From: RUG12519 sp045649685
GTDB taxonomy: Bacteria; Bacillota; Clostridia; Oscillospirales; Ruminococcaceae
DNA length: 64,000 nt
Direction: 5' to 3'
Assembly: GCA_045649685.1 (NCBI GenBank)
Contig: JAZRQJ010000015.1
Span: 62,001-126,000 of the forward strand
This document shows, piece by piece, positions 50,980-60,725 of this stretch. The number at the start of each line of letters is the position of its first letter. Position 1 is the first letter of the stretch. Both the position numbers and the translations under genes were made by a program. Under the pieces are notes generated by a model. It saw only the letters and a list, made by a program, of their open reading frames with translations. It searched no databases and was not told where the DNA came from.

Positions 50980-53409
50980 ATGTTAATTGCTTCTGTTGCA
51001 GTTGAAAAAACGTCTTTTAGCTTTGATAGGCTTTTTGATTATTTGATTCCTGAGCATTTAAGTTCTGTGGTTGAAATTGGTTGTTTGGTTAGCGTACCTT
51101 TTGGGAATTCTAATAAAGTGCGGCAGGCGATGGTGTGTAATATAGTAAATGAACAAGAGTGTATTGATAAAAAATATAAATCAATTCAAACAGTTTTGTC
51201 TGATGGACCGGTAATGTCTAAAAATATGCTTGGTGTGGTTCAATTTTTACATAGTACATGTTTTTGCACATGGTATGAAGCAATTAGAAGCGTTTTACCA
51301 TCTGGATTATTTTTTAAAATTAATGAGTATTGGAATTTTCAATATGAAGATAGTTATATTTATACTGCAGAGGAAAAACAACTTTTGGAAGAGTTGAATA
51401 AATTTAAAAGTTTGCAGAAGATCAATGATTATATTGAAAATATAGTTAGTTGTAAAAACATTAATGTTGTTAAATCGTTGCAAAAAAAGGGTGTTTTATT
51501 TAAAACTAAGAGTAAGCAAAGAAAAATCAAAGATAAAACAATAACAATGGTTCAAGCAGTTAATGCCGATGTTAACGAAATTAAAATGACCAATAAACAA
51601 AGGAAACTTTTTGATTTTATTAAAAATTCTGGAATAGTATCTGTAAAGGAAGCTTGTTATTCTTGCGGGGTTACTGAAGTTGTTTTGAAAAATTTAATAA
51701 AAGCTAAATTGGTTGATATATGTGAGTGTGAGACATATCGAAATCCATATAAAAATGTAGAAAAAACTAGGTCGGTTAGTCAAATTGTTTTGACAAATTC
51801 TCAGTGTAAAGTTATGAATGGTTTAATTGAGCTTTTAAATAAAAATATAGCTTTAGTATCTTTATTGCGTGGTGTTACTGGTAGTGGAAAAACACAAATT
51901 TTTTTAAAATTAATTTATTACATGCTAAAAAAGGGTAAGCAATGTATATTTATGGTTCCTGAGATATCATTAACTCCGCAAATGTTATCTTTTTTTCAAT
52001 CATTTTTCGGAAAGAAAGTTGCTGTTGTTCACAGCGCGTTATCAAAAGGAGAACAGCTGGATGAATATAAAAGAATAAGACGAGGAGAAGCAAGCCTTGT
52101 TATTGGAACTCGCAGCGCAGTTTTTGCACCATGTGAAAATTTGGGACTAATAATTATGGACGAAGAAGGGGAAAGTACATATAAAAGTAGTGATATGTCG
52201 CCAAGATATCATGCTAGGGATGTTGCAAAATATAGGTGTTTAAAATCGTCGGCTATGTTGCTTTTAGCTTCAGCTACTCCATCTATTGAAACACAATATT
52301 TTGCTCAAATTGGTAAATACAGTGAGTTTGTTTTAAAAAAACGTTATAATAATGCGAAACTACCTGAGGTTTTAGTTGTGGATTTGAAAAATGAACCTAG
52401 TTCGTCTATTTCGGGTGTTAGCATGCGACTATATAATGAAATTAATAGAAATTTGGGAAATAATGAACAGAGTATATTATTATTGAACCGTAGGGGCTAT
52501 AATTCAAGTGCAGTTTGTGTTGATTGTGGATGGGAATTTAAATGTCCAAATTGTTCGGCTTTTATGACATATCATAGTTTAAATAATTCTTTTATGTGTC
52601 ATTATTGTGGGTATATTCATGACAAGATTAAAACGTGTCCATCATGTGGAAACAACCATATATTTTATAATGGACATGGAACTCAAAAAATAGAAAATGA
52701 CTTGGCAAAAACTTTTCCAAATGCTAATATTTTGCGATTAGATACAGATTCTATATTTAATAGGCTAGATTTAGAAGAAAAAATAAAGCATTTTGAGGAA
52801 GGTAAGTATGATATACTAATTGGAACGCAAATGGTTGCTAAAGGACTAAATTTTCCTAATGTGACTTTAGTTGGAGTTTTGTCTATTGATAATATGCTAT
52901 ATGGTGCTGATTTTAGATGTCATGAACAAATGTTTTCTTTGCTTACACAAGTTGTTGGAAGAAGTGGTCGTGGAGACAAAGAAGGCAGGGCAATAATTCA
53001 AACATATAATCCCGATAATCAGACAATTTTGCAGGCAGCTAAGCAGGATTACGAGGCGTTTTATAGAAATGAAATCGTTGAAAGAGAGGATTTTTTTTGT
53101 CCGCCTTTTTGTGATTTGTGCATTGTGAATTTTAGTGGAATTGATAATGAAACGGTTACGAAATGTGCTAGGAAATTTATTGACGAGTGTCGAAAACATG
53201 CAACAAATCGTGTGCCATTACAAGTATTAGGAATATCAACTCCATATTTAGAAAAATTAAATAATCGTTACAGAAAAAGAGTGATAATAAAGTGTAAAAA
53301 TGGAGCTAATTTTAGAAGTTGGATTAGGCCTATAGCTATGAAAATTTTTTCATCTAGTATGTTTTCAAGGGTTAGGTGCAATATTGACATGAATGGTGAA
53401 ATAATATAA
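50980..53409 (+). CDS. priA: Primosomal protein N', replication restart helicase PriA
   Basis: DNA helicase that reloads DnaB at stalled forks. The 809-residue product begins MLIASVAVEKTSFSFDRLFDY, has an N-terminal 3'-DNA-binding region, Walker A GVTGSGKT, DEEG in place of DEAH (IMDEEGEST), ASATPS, then the zinc-ribbon pair (CVDCGWEFKCPNCSAFM, CHYCGYIHDKIKTCPSCG), GTQMVAKGLNFPNVT and the RQVVGRSGRGDKEG-type motif. Start ATG 50980 follows AGGAGTAGGTAG; a GTG at 50926 is far less likely. The spacing behind coaBC is about 70 bases. Confidence 0.95.
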   Translation: MLIASVAVEKTSFSFDRLFDYLIPEHLSSVVEIGCLVSVPFGNSNKVRQAMVCNIVNEQECIDKKYKSIQTVLSDGPVMSKNMLGVVQFLHSTCFCTWYEAIRSVLPSGLFFKINEYWNFQYEDSYIYTAEEKQLLEELNKFKSLQKINDYIENIVSCKNINVVKSLQKKGVLFKTKSKQRKIKDKTITMVQAVNADVNEIKMTNKQRKLFDFIKNSGIVSVKEACYSCGVTEVVLKNLIKAKLVDICECETYRNPYKNVEKTRSVSQIVLTNSQCKVMNGLIELLNKNIALVSLLRGVTGSGKTQIFLKLIYYMLKKGKQCIFMVPEISLTPQMLSFFQSFFGKKVAVVHSALSKGEQLDEYKRIRRGEASLVIGTRSAVFAPCENLGLIIMDEEGESTYKSSDMSPRYHARDVAKYRCLKSSAMLLLASATPSIETQYFAQIGKYSEFVLKKRYNNAKLPEVLVVDLKNEPSSSISGVSMRLYNEINRNLGNNEQSILLLNRRGYNSSAVCVDCGWEFKCPNCSAFMTYHSLNNSFMCHYCGYIHDKIKTCPSCGNNHIFYNGHGTQKIENDLAKTFPNANILRLDTDSIFNRLDLEEKIKHFEEGKYDILIGTQMVAKGLNFPNVTLVGVLSIDNMLYGADFRCHEQMFSLLTQVVGRSGRGDKEGRAIIQTYNPDNQTILQAAKQDYEAFYRNEIVEREDFFCPPFCDLCIVNFSGIDNETVTKCARKFIDECRKHATNRVPLQVLGISTPYLEKLNNRYRKRVIIKCKNGANFRSWIRPIAMKIFSSSMFSRVRCNIDMNGEII

Positions 53410-53456
53410 TATAATAATTGTGTTGAATGTTGTTGTTTTTGAAATTAGGAGGACTT

Positions 53457-53915
53457 ATGGCACGTAGAAATATAATAACGAATGATGATCCGGTTTTGCA
53501 TAAAAAATGTAGGGAGGTTGTAAAATTTGATGAGCAATTGGCCCTTTTAATAGATGATATGGTTGAGACTTTACACTCAGTTGAAAATGCTGCTGGATTG
53601 GCTGCTCCTCAAGTTGGAATTTTACGTTGTGTAACAGTTATTGATGTTGGTGAAGGGGTTATTGAGCTAGTTAACCCTCAAATTATAGAGACAAAAGGTA
53701 AACAATTTGGGCCAGAAGGGTGTCTTTCATATCCTAATCAATATGGAAATGTGGAGAGGCCTGCTTATGTTAAAGTTAAAGCGTATGATAGATTTGGAAA
53801 ACCTTTTTTTGTTAGAGGTGAAGGGTTGCTTGCTCGTGCACTTTGTCATGAAATAGATCATTTGAGTGGAATTGTTTTTTTGGAAAAGGCGAAAGATTTA
53901 AACCAAGTTGATTGA
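53457..53915 (+). CDS. def: Peptide deformylase
   Basis: Removes the formyl group from nascent proteins. The 152-residue enzyme has all three motifs: GLAAPQVG (47-54), EGCLSYP with metal ligand Cys89, and HEIDHLSG (131-138) with the two His ligands and catalytic Glu. AGGAGG at 53447-53452 fixes ATG 53457; an in-frame TTG at 53427 is unsupported. Followed by fmt, its metabolic opposite, in the standard order. Confidence 0.97.
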   Translation: MARRNIITNDDPVLHKKCREVVKFDEQLALLIDDMVETLHSVENAAGLAAPQVGILRCVTVIDVGEGVIELVNPQIIETKGKQFGPEGCLSYPNQYGNVERPAYVKVKAYDRFGKPFFVRGEGLLARALCHEIDHLSGIVFLEKAKDLNQVD

Positions 53916-53959
53916 TATATTGGTTATTTGAAATTATTGAGAGAGAGTTGTTTTTTGTT

Positions 53960-54880
53960 ATGAGAGTAGTTTTTATGGGCACGCCTGATTTTGCAGTAGC
54001 GACTCTTGAAACACTTATTAGAAGTCATCATGAAGTGGTTGCAGTATATACACAACCCGATAAACCTTTTGGTAGAAAGAAGATTCTCAAAGCTTCAGCG
54101 GTCAAAGTTAAAGCTGTTGAGGAAAAAATACCTGTTTATCAGCCAAATAGTTTAAAAGGTAGTGAAGAAATTGAAAATATAAGAAATATTAATCCGGATG
54201 TTATAGTAGTTGTTGCATATGGACAGATTTTGCCTAAGGAAATTTTAGAAATTCCTAAGTATGGTTGTGTTAATGTTCACGCTTCTTTGTTACCTAAATA
54301 TCGCGGAGCATCTCCAATTCAAACTAGTATTTTAAATGGAGATGACATAACTGGAGTTACAACTATGTATATGTCAGAAGGGTTAGATACTGGTGATATT
54401 ATTGATTGTGTAGAGACTAATATTGGTGAAAATGAAACTGCTTCTGAACTTTTTGAGAGATTAGCGCCTATGGGAGCGATGTTACTCGATAAGACTTTAT
54501 CAGGTATTGAATCTGGATCGGTTACTCGCACGGCTCAAGATGACAGTAAAGCAAGTTATGCTCCTATGTTGACTAAAGAGATGGCTAGAACTAGTTTTAA
54601 TATGCCAGCTAGATGTGTTCATAAACGTATATGTGGTTTGTCTGATTGGCCGTGTGCATATTGTTATTTAGAAGGGAAAAAATTAAAAATATACAGAAGT
54701 GTTTTAAATAATGACTATTCTGGAAAACCCGGAGAAATTTTAGATAATAAAAGATTTATTGTTGGCTGTGAAAGTGGTGCAGTGGAATTTGTTGAGGTTC
54801 AACTTGAAGGAAAGAAAAAGATGTTGGCTAGAGATTTCTTGAATGGTAGTAGCGTGAAAAAAGGAAAAGTTTTAGATTGA
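53960..54880 (+). CDS. fmt: Methionyl-tRNA formyltransferase
   Basis: Formylates initiator Met-tRNA with 10-formyl-tetrahydrofolate. The 306-residue protein starts MRVVFMGTPDFAV, has VYTQPDKPFGRKK, the catalytic segment VNVHASLLPKYRGASPIQ (His and Asn), DTGDI and a C-terminal tRNA-binding OB-like domain. ATG 53960 matches the family N-terminus; GAGAGAG lies about 12 bases upstream. A longer frame to TTG 53912 overlaps the def stop and is not preferred. Confidence 0.97.
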   Translation: MRVVFMGTPDFAVATLETLIRSHHEVVAVYTQPDKPFGRKKILKASAVKVKAVEEKIPVYQPNSLKGSEEIENIRNINPDVIVVVAYGQILPKEILEIPKYGCVNVHASLLPKYRGASPIQTSILNGDDITGVTTMYMSEGLDTGDIIDCVETNIGENETASELFERLAPMGAMLLDKTLSGIESGSVTRTAQDDSKASYAPMLTKEMARTSFNMPARCVHKRICGLSDWPCAYCYLEGKKLKIYRSVLNNDYSGKPGEILDNKRFIVGCESGAVEFVEVQLEGKKKMLARDFLNGSSVKKGKVLD

Positions 54881-54895
54881 TAGGAAGTGAGTTTT

Positions 54896-55594
54896 TTGTA
54901 TTTATATTATGGTTCACAAGATATGATGTATTTTGTAATGGTTATTTTGCCGTTGCTCTTATTAACGTTTATTGTACAAATTAAAATGAAAATTACTTAT
55001 AGTAAATATTCTGCAATTATGAATAAACGGGGAATTAGTGGTTCGGAAGCTGCCAGAAATATTTTGGATAGTATGGGATTAAGGCATGTTAGGATAGAAA
55101 GAGTGTCTGGTGAACTAACAGACCATTTTGATCCTAGAACAAATACACTTAGATTGTCTGAGAAAAATTATAGTGGACATTCAGTTGCTGCAGTTGGAGT
55201 TGCTGCTCATGAAGCGGGGCATGCTATTCAATATGCTAAGAAATATGTTCCAGTAAAATTAAGAGCTGCTGTTATTCCTGCTGTTAGATTTAGTTCGTGG
55301 CTATATATTCCAATGTTTGTTCTAGGTCTTTTTTATAACATGACGTGGTTTGTTTATATTGCACTTATAGTGTTTGGTTTAACTTTTATATTGCAATTAA
55401 TAACGTTGCCTGTTGAATTTAATGCTAGTAGGAGAGCTATTTCTGTTATTGAATCTAGAGGCATATTAGATTCTTCAGAAATTTCTGGTGTGAAAAAAGT
55501 TCTTTGGGCTGCTGCTATGACATATGTTGTTGCGTTTTTGGTGTCTTTAGCACAGTTAATTCGTATCTTGTTGTTGAGAAGAAACGATGACTAA
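54896..55594 (+). CDS. YugP-type membrane zinc metallopeptidase
   Basis: A 232-residue membrane protein of the YugP (DUF2268-independent, Zn-peptidase-2) family. The zinc site HEAGH at 105-109 lies in GVAAHEAGHAIQYA; an N-terminal helix, a pair of helices at about 140-185 and a C-terminal helix are hydrophobic, and LPVEFNASRRA near 190 supplies the third ligand (Glu). Its substrates are unknown; Bacillus YugP and relatives are ubiquitous in Clostridia near rsmB. Start TTG 54896 is chosen since AGGAAGTGAG precedes it; GTG 54887 inside that site adds three residues. Overlaps rsmB by eight bases. Confidence 0.85.
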   Translation: MYLYYGSQDMMYFVMVILPLLLLTFIVQIKMKITYSKYSAIMNKRGISGSEAARNILDSMGLRHVRIERVSGELTDHFDPRTNTLRLSEKNYSGHSVAAVGVAAHEAGHAIQYAKKYVPVKLRAAVIPAVRFSSWLYIPMFVLGLFYNMTWFVYIALIVFGLTFILQLITLPVEFNASRRAISVIESRGILDSSEISGVKKVLWAAAMTYVVAFLVSLAQLIRILLLRRNDD

Positions 55595-56912
55595 AAAGAA
55601 AAATTGCAGAGAAGTAGCTATGACGCTAATATACCGTGTTATTGTTGAAGATGGATATTCCAATATTGTTTTGAATTCTTTTTTAAATAGTGAAGAATAT
55701 TTGGATTCTAGAGATAGAGATTTTGTTTCCAAATTATTTTATGGTGTTTTAGAAACTAAACTAACATTAGATTATATTATATCTTTATATTCTAAGGTGA
55801 AAAAAATTCAGAATAAGATAAGAATTATTCTTGAAATGGCAATATATGAACTTTTGTATATGAATGTCCACGATTATGCTGTTGTTAATGAGTATGTTAA
55901 TCTTGCAAAGATTTCAAAAAATAGAGGTGCAGTTGGATTTGTCAATGCTATTTTGAGGTCGTTTATAAGGAAAAATAAAAGTTTTGAATTGCCATGTGAA
56001 GAAGACAATAATGTTGATAATCTGAAAATATTGTATTCTTGTTCTTCTTGGATAGTTGAAAGTTTGATTAATGATTATGGACCTGAGGCTGCTAAGAATT
56101 TTTTAAAAAGTCAGCTTAATAGAGCTACTGTTAATATTAGGGTGAATACTGGCAAAATTAATTGCTCTGATTTGATTTTTAAGTTGAATCAAGAAGGGGT
56201 TGTTGTTCAAAAATCTCCAATTGAAAATTGTTTAGTTGTTGAACAAGGAAATATTTTACGAACTCAAGCTTTTTTAGATGGCCTTTTTCATGTTCAGGAC
56301 ATTTCTTCTCAAATTTGTTCGTTAATAGCATCTCATTTTAAACCCAAAAGTGTTTTGGATGTTTGTGCAGCGCCGGGTGGAAAAACGTTTACTATAGCTC
56401 AAGAAACTGATGCCGATATTGTTGCGTGTGATCTTTATTCTAAGAGAGTTGGTTTAATTGATAAAAATGCTAAGCGATTAGGATTATCTAAAATAAATAG
56501 TGTGGTTTTTAACGCTGAAGATGAATATGGTAAAGTTTTTGATTTGGTTTTATGTGATGTTCCTTGCTCTGGAATTGGGGTTATTAGACGTAAACCAGAA
56601 ATTAAATATAAAAAGGCAGCGGATATTAATGATTTAACTAAAATTCAAAGAAAAATAATACAATCTGCATCTAAAAGTGTAAAAAATGAGGGGTATTTGA
56701 TTTATTCAACATGCACTTTAAGAAAAGTTGAAAACGAAAATGTTGTGAAAGATTTTTTAAGAGACAATAATAATTTTGAAATTTGTCCTATTCCAGAGTT
56801 TGTTAAGCAATATTTTCCGGATTCTGGACAATATTTAACTATGATAAATGGAACGTTGGAGTGTGATGGTTTTTTTGTAAGCGTTCTTCGGAGGATCGAT
56901 AAAGTTGACTAA
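55587..56912 (+). CDS. rsmB: 16S rRNA m5C967 methyltransferase RsmB
   Basis: SAM-dependent cytosine-5 methyltransferase for 16S rRNA. The 441-residue product has the N-terminal NusB-like RNA-binding domain (1-150; DRDFVSKLFYGVLE), the SAM motif VLDVCAAPGGKT, CDVPCSGIGVIRR and catalytic Cys in LIYSTCTL. Overlaps the zinc-peptidase gene and rlmN by eight bases each, so the three are translationally linked. Standard length. Confidence 0.95.
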   Translation: MTKKKNCREVAMTLIYRVIVEDGYSNIVLNSFLNSEEYLDSRDRDFVSKLFYGVLETKLTLDYIISLYSKVKKIQNKIRIILEMAIYELLYMNVHDYAVVNEYVNLAKISKNRGAVGFVNAILRSFIRKNKSFELPCEEDNNVDNLKILYSCSSWIVESLINDYGPEAAKNFLKSQLNRATVNIRVNTGKINCSDLIFKLNQEGVVVQKSPIENCLVVEQGNILRTQAFLDGLFHVQDISSQICSLIASHFKPKSVLDVCAAPGGKTFTIAQETDADIVACDLYSKRVGLIDKNAKRLGLSKINSVVFNAEDEYGKVFDLVLCDVPCSGIGVIRRKPEIKYKKAADINDLTKIQRKIIQSASKSVKNEGYLIYSTCTLRKVENENVVKDFLRDNNNFEICPIPEFVKQYFPDSGQYLTMINGTLECDGFFVSVLRRIDKVD

Positions 56913-57939
56913 AAGAGATATAAAATCTATTTCATATGGTGAATTGAGTAGATGGATTCAAGAAAATAATTATAAAAAATTTCGCACAGATCAAATATTT
57001 TCATGGGTACATGAGAAAAATGTTGTTTCATTTGATCAGATGAAGAATGTTTCTAAACAAATTATACAACAAATGGATAGTGAATTTTATATAAATAGCA
57101 TAAAAATCCAAAAAAAACTTGTATCATCTCTTGATAATACTGTAAAATATTTGTATATGCTTGAAGACGGTGAATGCATAGAATCTGTTGTTATGGAATA
57201 TGCTTTTGGTAGGACAATTTGTATATCATCTCAAGTTGGCTGTAAAATGGGATGTAGTTTTTGTGCTTCTGGAAAATCTGGCTTCATTAGAAACTTAACT
57301 ACGTCTGAAATGTTAGATCAGCTTTATGTTTCTCAAAAAGATTTAGATTGTAAAATTGGAAATATAGTTCTTATGGGAATTGGCGAGCCATTGGATAATT
57401 ATGATAATTTTATACAGTTTGTAAAAAATGTTTCTAATCCTAAAGGAAGAAATTTAGGATTAAGGCATATAACGGTTTCCACATGTGGTTTGGTAGATAA
57501 AATAAATAGATTGGCAGATGAAAATATTTCTATAAATTTATCAATTTCCTTGCATGCGTCAAATGATGCAATTAGAAAATCCATTATGCCCGTAGCAAGA
57601 AAATGGAGTATTGGTCAGTTGATGGATGCATGTCGTAGATATATTAAGAAAACAAATAGAAGAATAACGTTTGAATATGCTTGTATTGATAGAGTTAATG
57701 TTTTAGATAAGCATGCACTTGAACTTGCTGAGCTTTTAAAAGGCATGCTGTGTCACGTTAATTTAATTCCTATTAATCCTATATCCGAAGAATCGTTTAA
57801 GGCAGTTGAAAATGTTCAACTTCGTAGATTTTTTGATATTTTAAAAAATAAAAGAATTCCGGTTACTATTCGGCGTACTTTAGGACAGGATGTAAATGCT
57901 TCCTGTGGACAATTGAGAAGGAATTCGTTGGAAGTTTAA
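56905..57939 (+). CDS. rlmN: Dual-specificity RNA methyltransferase RlmN
   Basis: Radical SAM enzyme methylating C2 of A2503 in 23S rRNA and A37 in tRNAs. The 344-residue protein has the CX3CX2C iron-sulfur site with cysteines at 113, 117 and 120 (CKMGCSFC), the GIGEPLDNY segment, and a C-terminal RRTLGQDVNASCGQL with the acceptor Cys. Start TTG 56905 with GGAGGA nine bases upstream, overlapping rsmB. No ATG nearby fits. Confidence 0.96.
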   Translation: MTKRDIKSISYGELSRWIQENNYKKFRTDQIFSWVHEKNVVSFDQMKNVSKQIIQQMDSEFYINSIKIQKKLVSSLDNTVKYLYMLEDGECIESVVMEYAFGRTICISSQVGCKMGCSFCASGKSGFIRNLTTSEMLDQLYVSQKDLDCKIGNIVLMGIGEPLDNYDNFIQFVKNVSNPKGRNLGLRHITVSTCGLVDKINRLADENISINLSISLHASNDAIRKSIMPVARKWSIGQLMDACRRYIKKTNRRITFEYACIDRVNVLDKHALELAELLKGMLCHVNLIPINPISEESFKAVENVQLRRFFDILKNKRIPVTIRRTLGQDVNASCGQLRRNSLEV

Positions 57940-57957
57940 TTTAAAGGGGGTTCTTCT

Positions 57958-58689
57958 TTGAATATTTACGGAAAAACTGACATTGGTAAGGTTAGGGATG
58001 TGAATCAGGATGCTTTTGCATATGGCGAACCAAATGAAAATTCTTGTTTTGCTTTTGTTTGTGATGGAATGGGTGGCCAAAACGGTGGAAATGTGGCTAG
58101 TCAGGTTACGCGTGATATTTTGGTTGAAGAATTTTTTAAAGGATTAAATGGAAAAACAGATATAGATGCTATTAGTAAGATGGTTGCCAATGCTTATATT
58201 ATTGCAAATAAGCGTATTTTAACCAAGGCTATTTCAAATGAACATTTGAAGGGAATGGGAACAACTGTTGTGAGTGCCATTTTAGTAGGAAATGATTTGT
58301 TGGTAAGCAATGTTGGAGATAGCAGAGCTTATTTATATGCAAATGATATGTTTACTCAAATAACAGTAGATCATTCCTATGTTCAAATGTTGGTTGATTC
58401 TGGACAAATAACTGAAGAAGAAGCAAGAGTTCATCCCAGACGAAATGAGATTACAAGGGCTATTGGAATATTAAATGATGTTGAATATGATTTTTATTGT
58501 TCCAAAATTAGAAAAGGGGATATGCTCTTACTTTGCACAGATGGATTGACTAGTGTGTGTAGTGATAGTGAAATAAAGCAAGTTTTAGAGTCTGGAAAAA
58601 GTTTAAAAAAATTGGTTAACCGTTTAATTGATTTAGCAAATAGTAATGGTGGCCATGACAATATTACCATAATATTAATAGAGTTTTGA
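57958..58689 (+). CDS. prpC: PP2C-family serine/threonine phosphatase
   Basis: Partner phosphatase of the PASTA kinase next door; controls growth and wall metabolism. The 243-residue product has the PP2C metal-binding motifs: RDVNQDAF, CDGMGGQNGG, GDSRAYLY, LCTDGLTSV, HDNITIIL. Standard size and no membrane segment. The start is TTG 57958 with AAGGGGGT upstream. It forms the usual prpC-prkC-rsgA block. Confidence 0.94.
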   Translation: MNIYGKTDIGKVRDVNQDAFAYGEPNENSCFAFVCDGMGGQNGGNVASQVTRDILVEEFFKGLNGKTDIDAISKMVANAYIIANKRILTKAISNEHLKGMGTTVVSAILVGNDLLVSNVGDSRAYLYANDMFTQITVDHSYVQMLVDSGQITEEEARVHPRRNEITRAIGILNDVEYDFYCSKIRKGDMLLLCTDGLTSVCSDSEIKQVLESGKSLKKLVNRLIDLANSNGGHDNITIILIEF

Positions 58690-58724
58690 TATTTTTGAGA
58701 TATCTGTGTTAGGGAGGATTATGA

Positions 58725-60692
58725 ATGGACAAATTAATAGGTAAGCGTTTAGATGGTAGATATGAGTTCACTGAACTTATTGGAATAGGCGGCATGGCCA
58801 ATGTATATAAAGCTTTTGATAATGTAAAGAAATGTGACGTTGCTGTTAAAGTTTTGAAAGATGAGTTTTTAGGCAATGAAGAATTTGTTCGTAGATTTAG
58901 GAATGAGTCTAAAGCGATTGCAAGTTTGTCTCATCCAAATATAGTTCGAATTTTTGATGTGAATTTTGGAGACAGAATACAGTATATTGTAATGGAATAT
59001 ATTGATGGTGTTACTTTAAAAGAATTTATAGATAAAGCAAAAGTTTTAGATTGGAAAGATACTGTTCATTTTACATTTCAAATTTTAAGAGCGTTGCAAC
59101 ATGCGCACGACAAAGGTATTGTACATAGAGATGTTAAACCACAAAATGTTATGTTGTTACAAGATGGAACAATAAAAATAATGGACTTTGGAATAGCTCG
59201 TTTTGCCCGCGATGAAAGAATTAATAGAGATAAGGCTATAGGTTCAGTTCATTATATAAGTCCCGAGCAAGCTAGTGGTGGAATAACAGATGCAAAATCT
59301 GATATATATTCAATGGGAATTATAATGTACGAAATGCTAACAGGTAAATTGCCGTTTGATGGAGATACACCTGAATTAATTGCTACTAAGCAAATACAAT
59401 CTTTAGCCGAATCTCCTTTAAAAATAAATCCAGATATACCTAAGGGACTAGTTGATATAATTGTTAGAGCCATGCAGAAAGACCCTAATAAAAGATATCA
59501 GTCAGCGGCAGAAATGTTACGTGATATTGATGAATTTAAGAAAAATCCTGATATTTTGTTTGAATATAAATATTTTAATGATGAGGGTAATACAAAATAT
59601 TTTTCGGTTGCTGAAAAAGAAGAAATGAAAAAGCCTTTGGATAAAGGACAAAAAACGCCTAAAAAGACAAATAAGAAAAAAAGCAAGTTAATTCCAATCT
59701 TGATTGGTGTGGCTAGTGCATTTGTTTTGGCTTCGATAGTAATTATATGTATTTTTGTATTTGGAAATAGTGGGGGAAGTAATAATGATATTGAGCTTCC
59801 TGACTTTGTTGGTGTTAGATATGAAGATATAAAAACTATGGATGACGGTAAATATGCAAAATTAGGATTTTCAGTTACAGAGGAGCCGAATTCACAATAT
59901 GAAAAGGGAGTAGTGTTTGCACAATATCCTAATCCAGGTATGAAGGTTAAAGACGATTATCAGGATATTAAATTAAAGGTAAGTTCTGGACCGGAGCTTG
60001 CTACTGTTCCTAATGTTTACAATATGCCGCTTGCTAGTGCACAAGCTAAATTAAGTTCTGCTGGTTTTACAAATATAGTTACTGTGGAGAAAGATGATAA
60101 AAATGTAACTGCAGATTATGTAATATCTACTGATCCTAAATCAGGAGAACAGGTTTCAAAAGACACTCAAATTACAATATATTACAGTAGTGGTAAAGGC
60201 AAAACTAAGAAAGTACCAAATGTTGTAGGACAAAATTTAGAACAAGGAAAGTCTGCGTTAAATTCTGCTGGATTTGATGTTTCTGTAAGTGAGCAAAATG
60301 ATTCTAAACCAGCTGGAACAATATTGTCTCAGGATATAATGGGAGAAGCTGAAGTTGGAACAAGAATAAGACTTGTTGTTAGTTCGGGTAGACCTGCAGA
60401 ACGGTCGGCGAATTTGACAATACCTCTAAACTCGTCTCAGCCAATTGATGATACATTTCGTGTTACTGTTTTAAACTCGGATAATAAGATATTGGCAGAG
60501 GGAAACTATAAGACAGGTGGATCTATATCTTTCTCTGATTCTGGATCGTCAACAATGGTATATACTATTAAGATAACTAATGCAACAACGGGAAGGTCTG
60601 CTGTTTATGGAACTGTTACGGTAAATTATGGTAGCGATCCGGTAGGAGTATCTCAAAACTTGAATAGTGCAGCGTTTGCTAGCACACTATAG
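58725..60692 (+). CDS. prkC: PASTA-domain Ser/Thr protein kinase
   Basis: Membrane kinase that senses peptidoglycan fragments. The 655-residue protein has a kinase domain (13-270: GIGGMANVYKA, Lys42, HRDVKPQN with Asp126, DFG Asp144), a basic juxtamembrane region, one membrane helix (about 311-337) and three PASTA repeats (about 347-548: PDFVGVRYEDI, VPNVYNMPLAS, VPNVVGQNLEQ). A further 100 residues after the last PASTA, Ser/Thr/Asn-rich and probably beta-structured, have no match I know. AGGGAGGA fixes ATG 58725. Sits between prpC and rsgA as in other Firmicutes. Confidence 0.95.
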   Translation: MDKLIGKRLDGRYEFTELIGIGGMANVYKAFDNVKKCDVAVKVLKDEFLGNEEFVRRFRNESKAIASLSHPNIVRIFDVNFGDRIQYIVMEYIDGVTLKEFIDKAKVLDWKDTVHFTFQILRALQHAHDKGIVHRDVKPQNVMLLQDGTIKIMDFGIARFARDERINRDKAIGSVHYISPEQASGGITDAKSDIYSMGIIMYEMLTGKLPFDGDTPELIATKQIQSLAESPLKINPDIPKGLVDIIVRAMQKDPNKRYQSAAEMLRDIDEFKKNPDILFEYKYFNDEGNTKYFSVAEKEEMKKPLDKGQKTPKKTNKKKSKLIPILIGVASAFVLASIVIICIFVFGNSGGSNNDIELPDFVGVRYEDIKTMDDGKYAKLGFSVTEEPNSQYEKGVVFAQYPNPGMKVKDDYQDIKLKVSSGPELATVPNVYNMPLASAQAKLSSAGFTNIVTVEKDDKNVTADYVISTDPKSGEQVSKDTQITIYYSSGKGKTKKVPNVVGQNLEQGKSALNSAGFDVSVSEQNDSKPAGTILSQDIMGEAEVGTRIRLVVSSGRPAERSANLTIPLNSSQPIDDTFRVTVLNSDNKILAEGNYKTGGSISFSDSGSSTMVYTIKITNATTGRSAVYGTVTVNYGSDPVGVSQNLNSAAFASTL

Positions 60693-60725
60693 TTTGTGAT
60701 TTTTGATGTGTGGAGAGATATTTTA

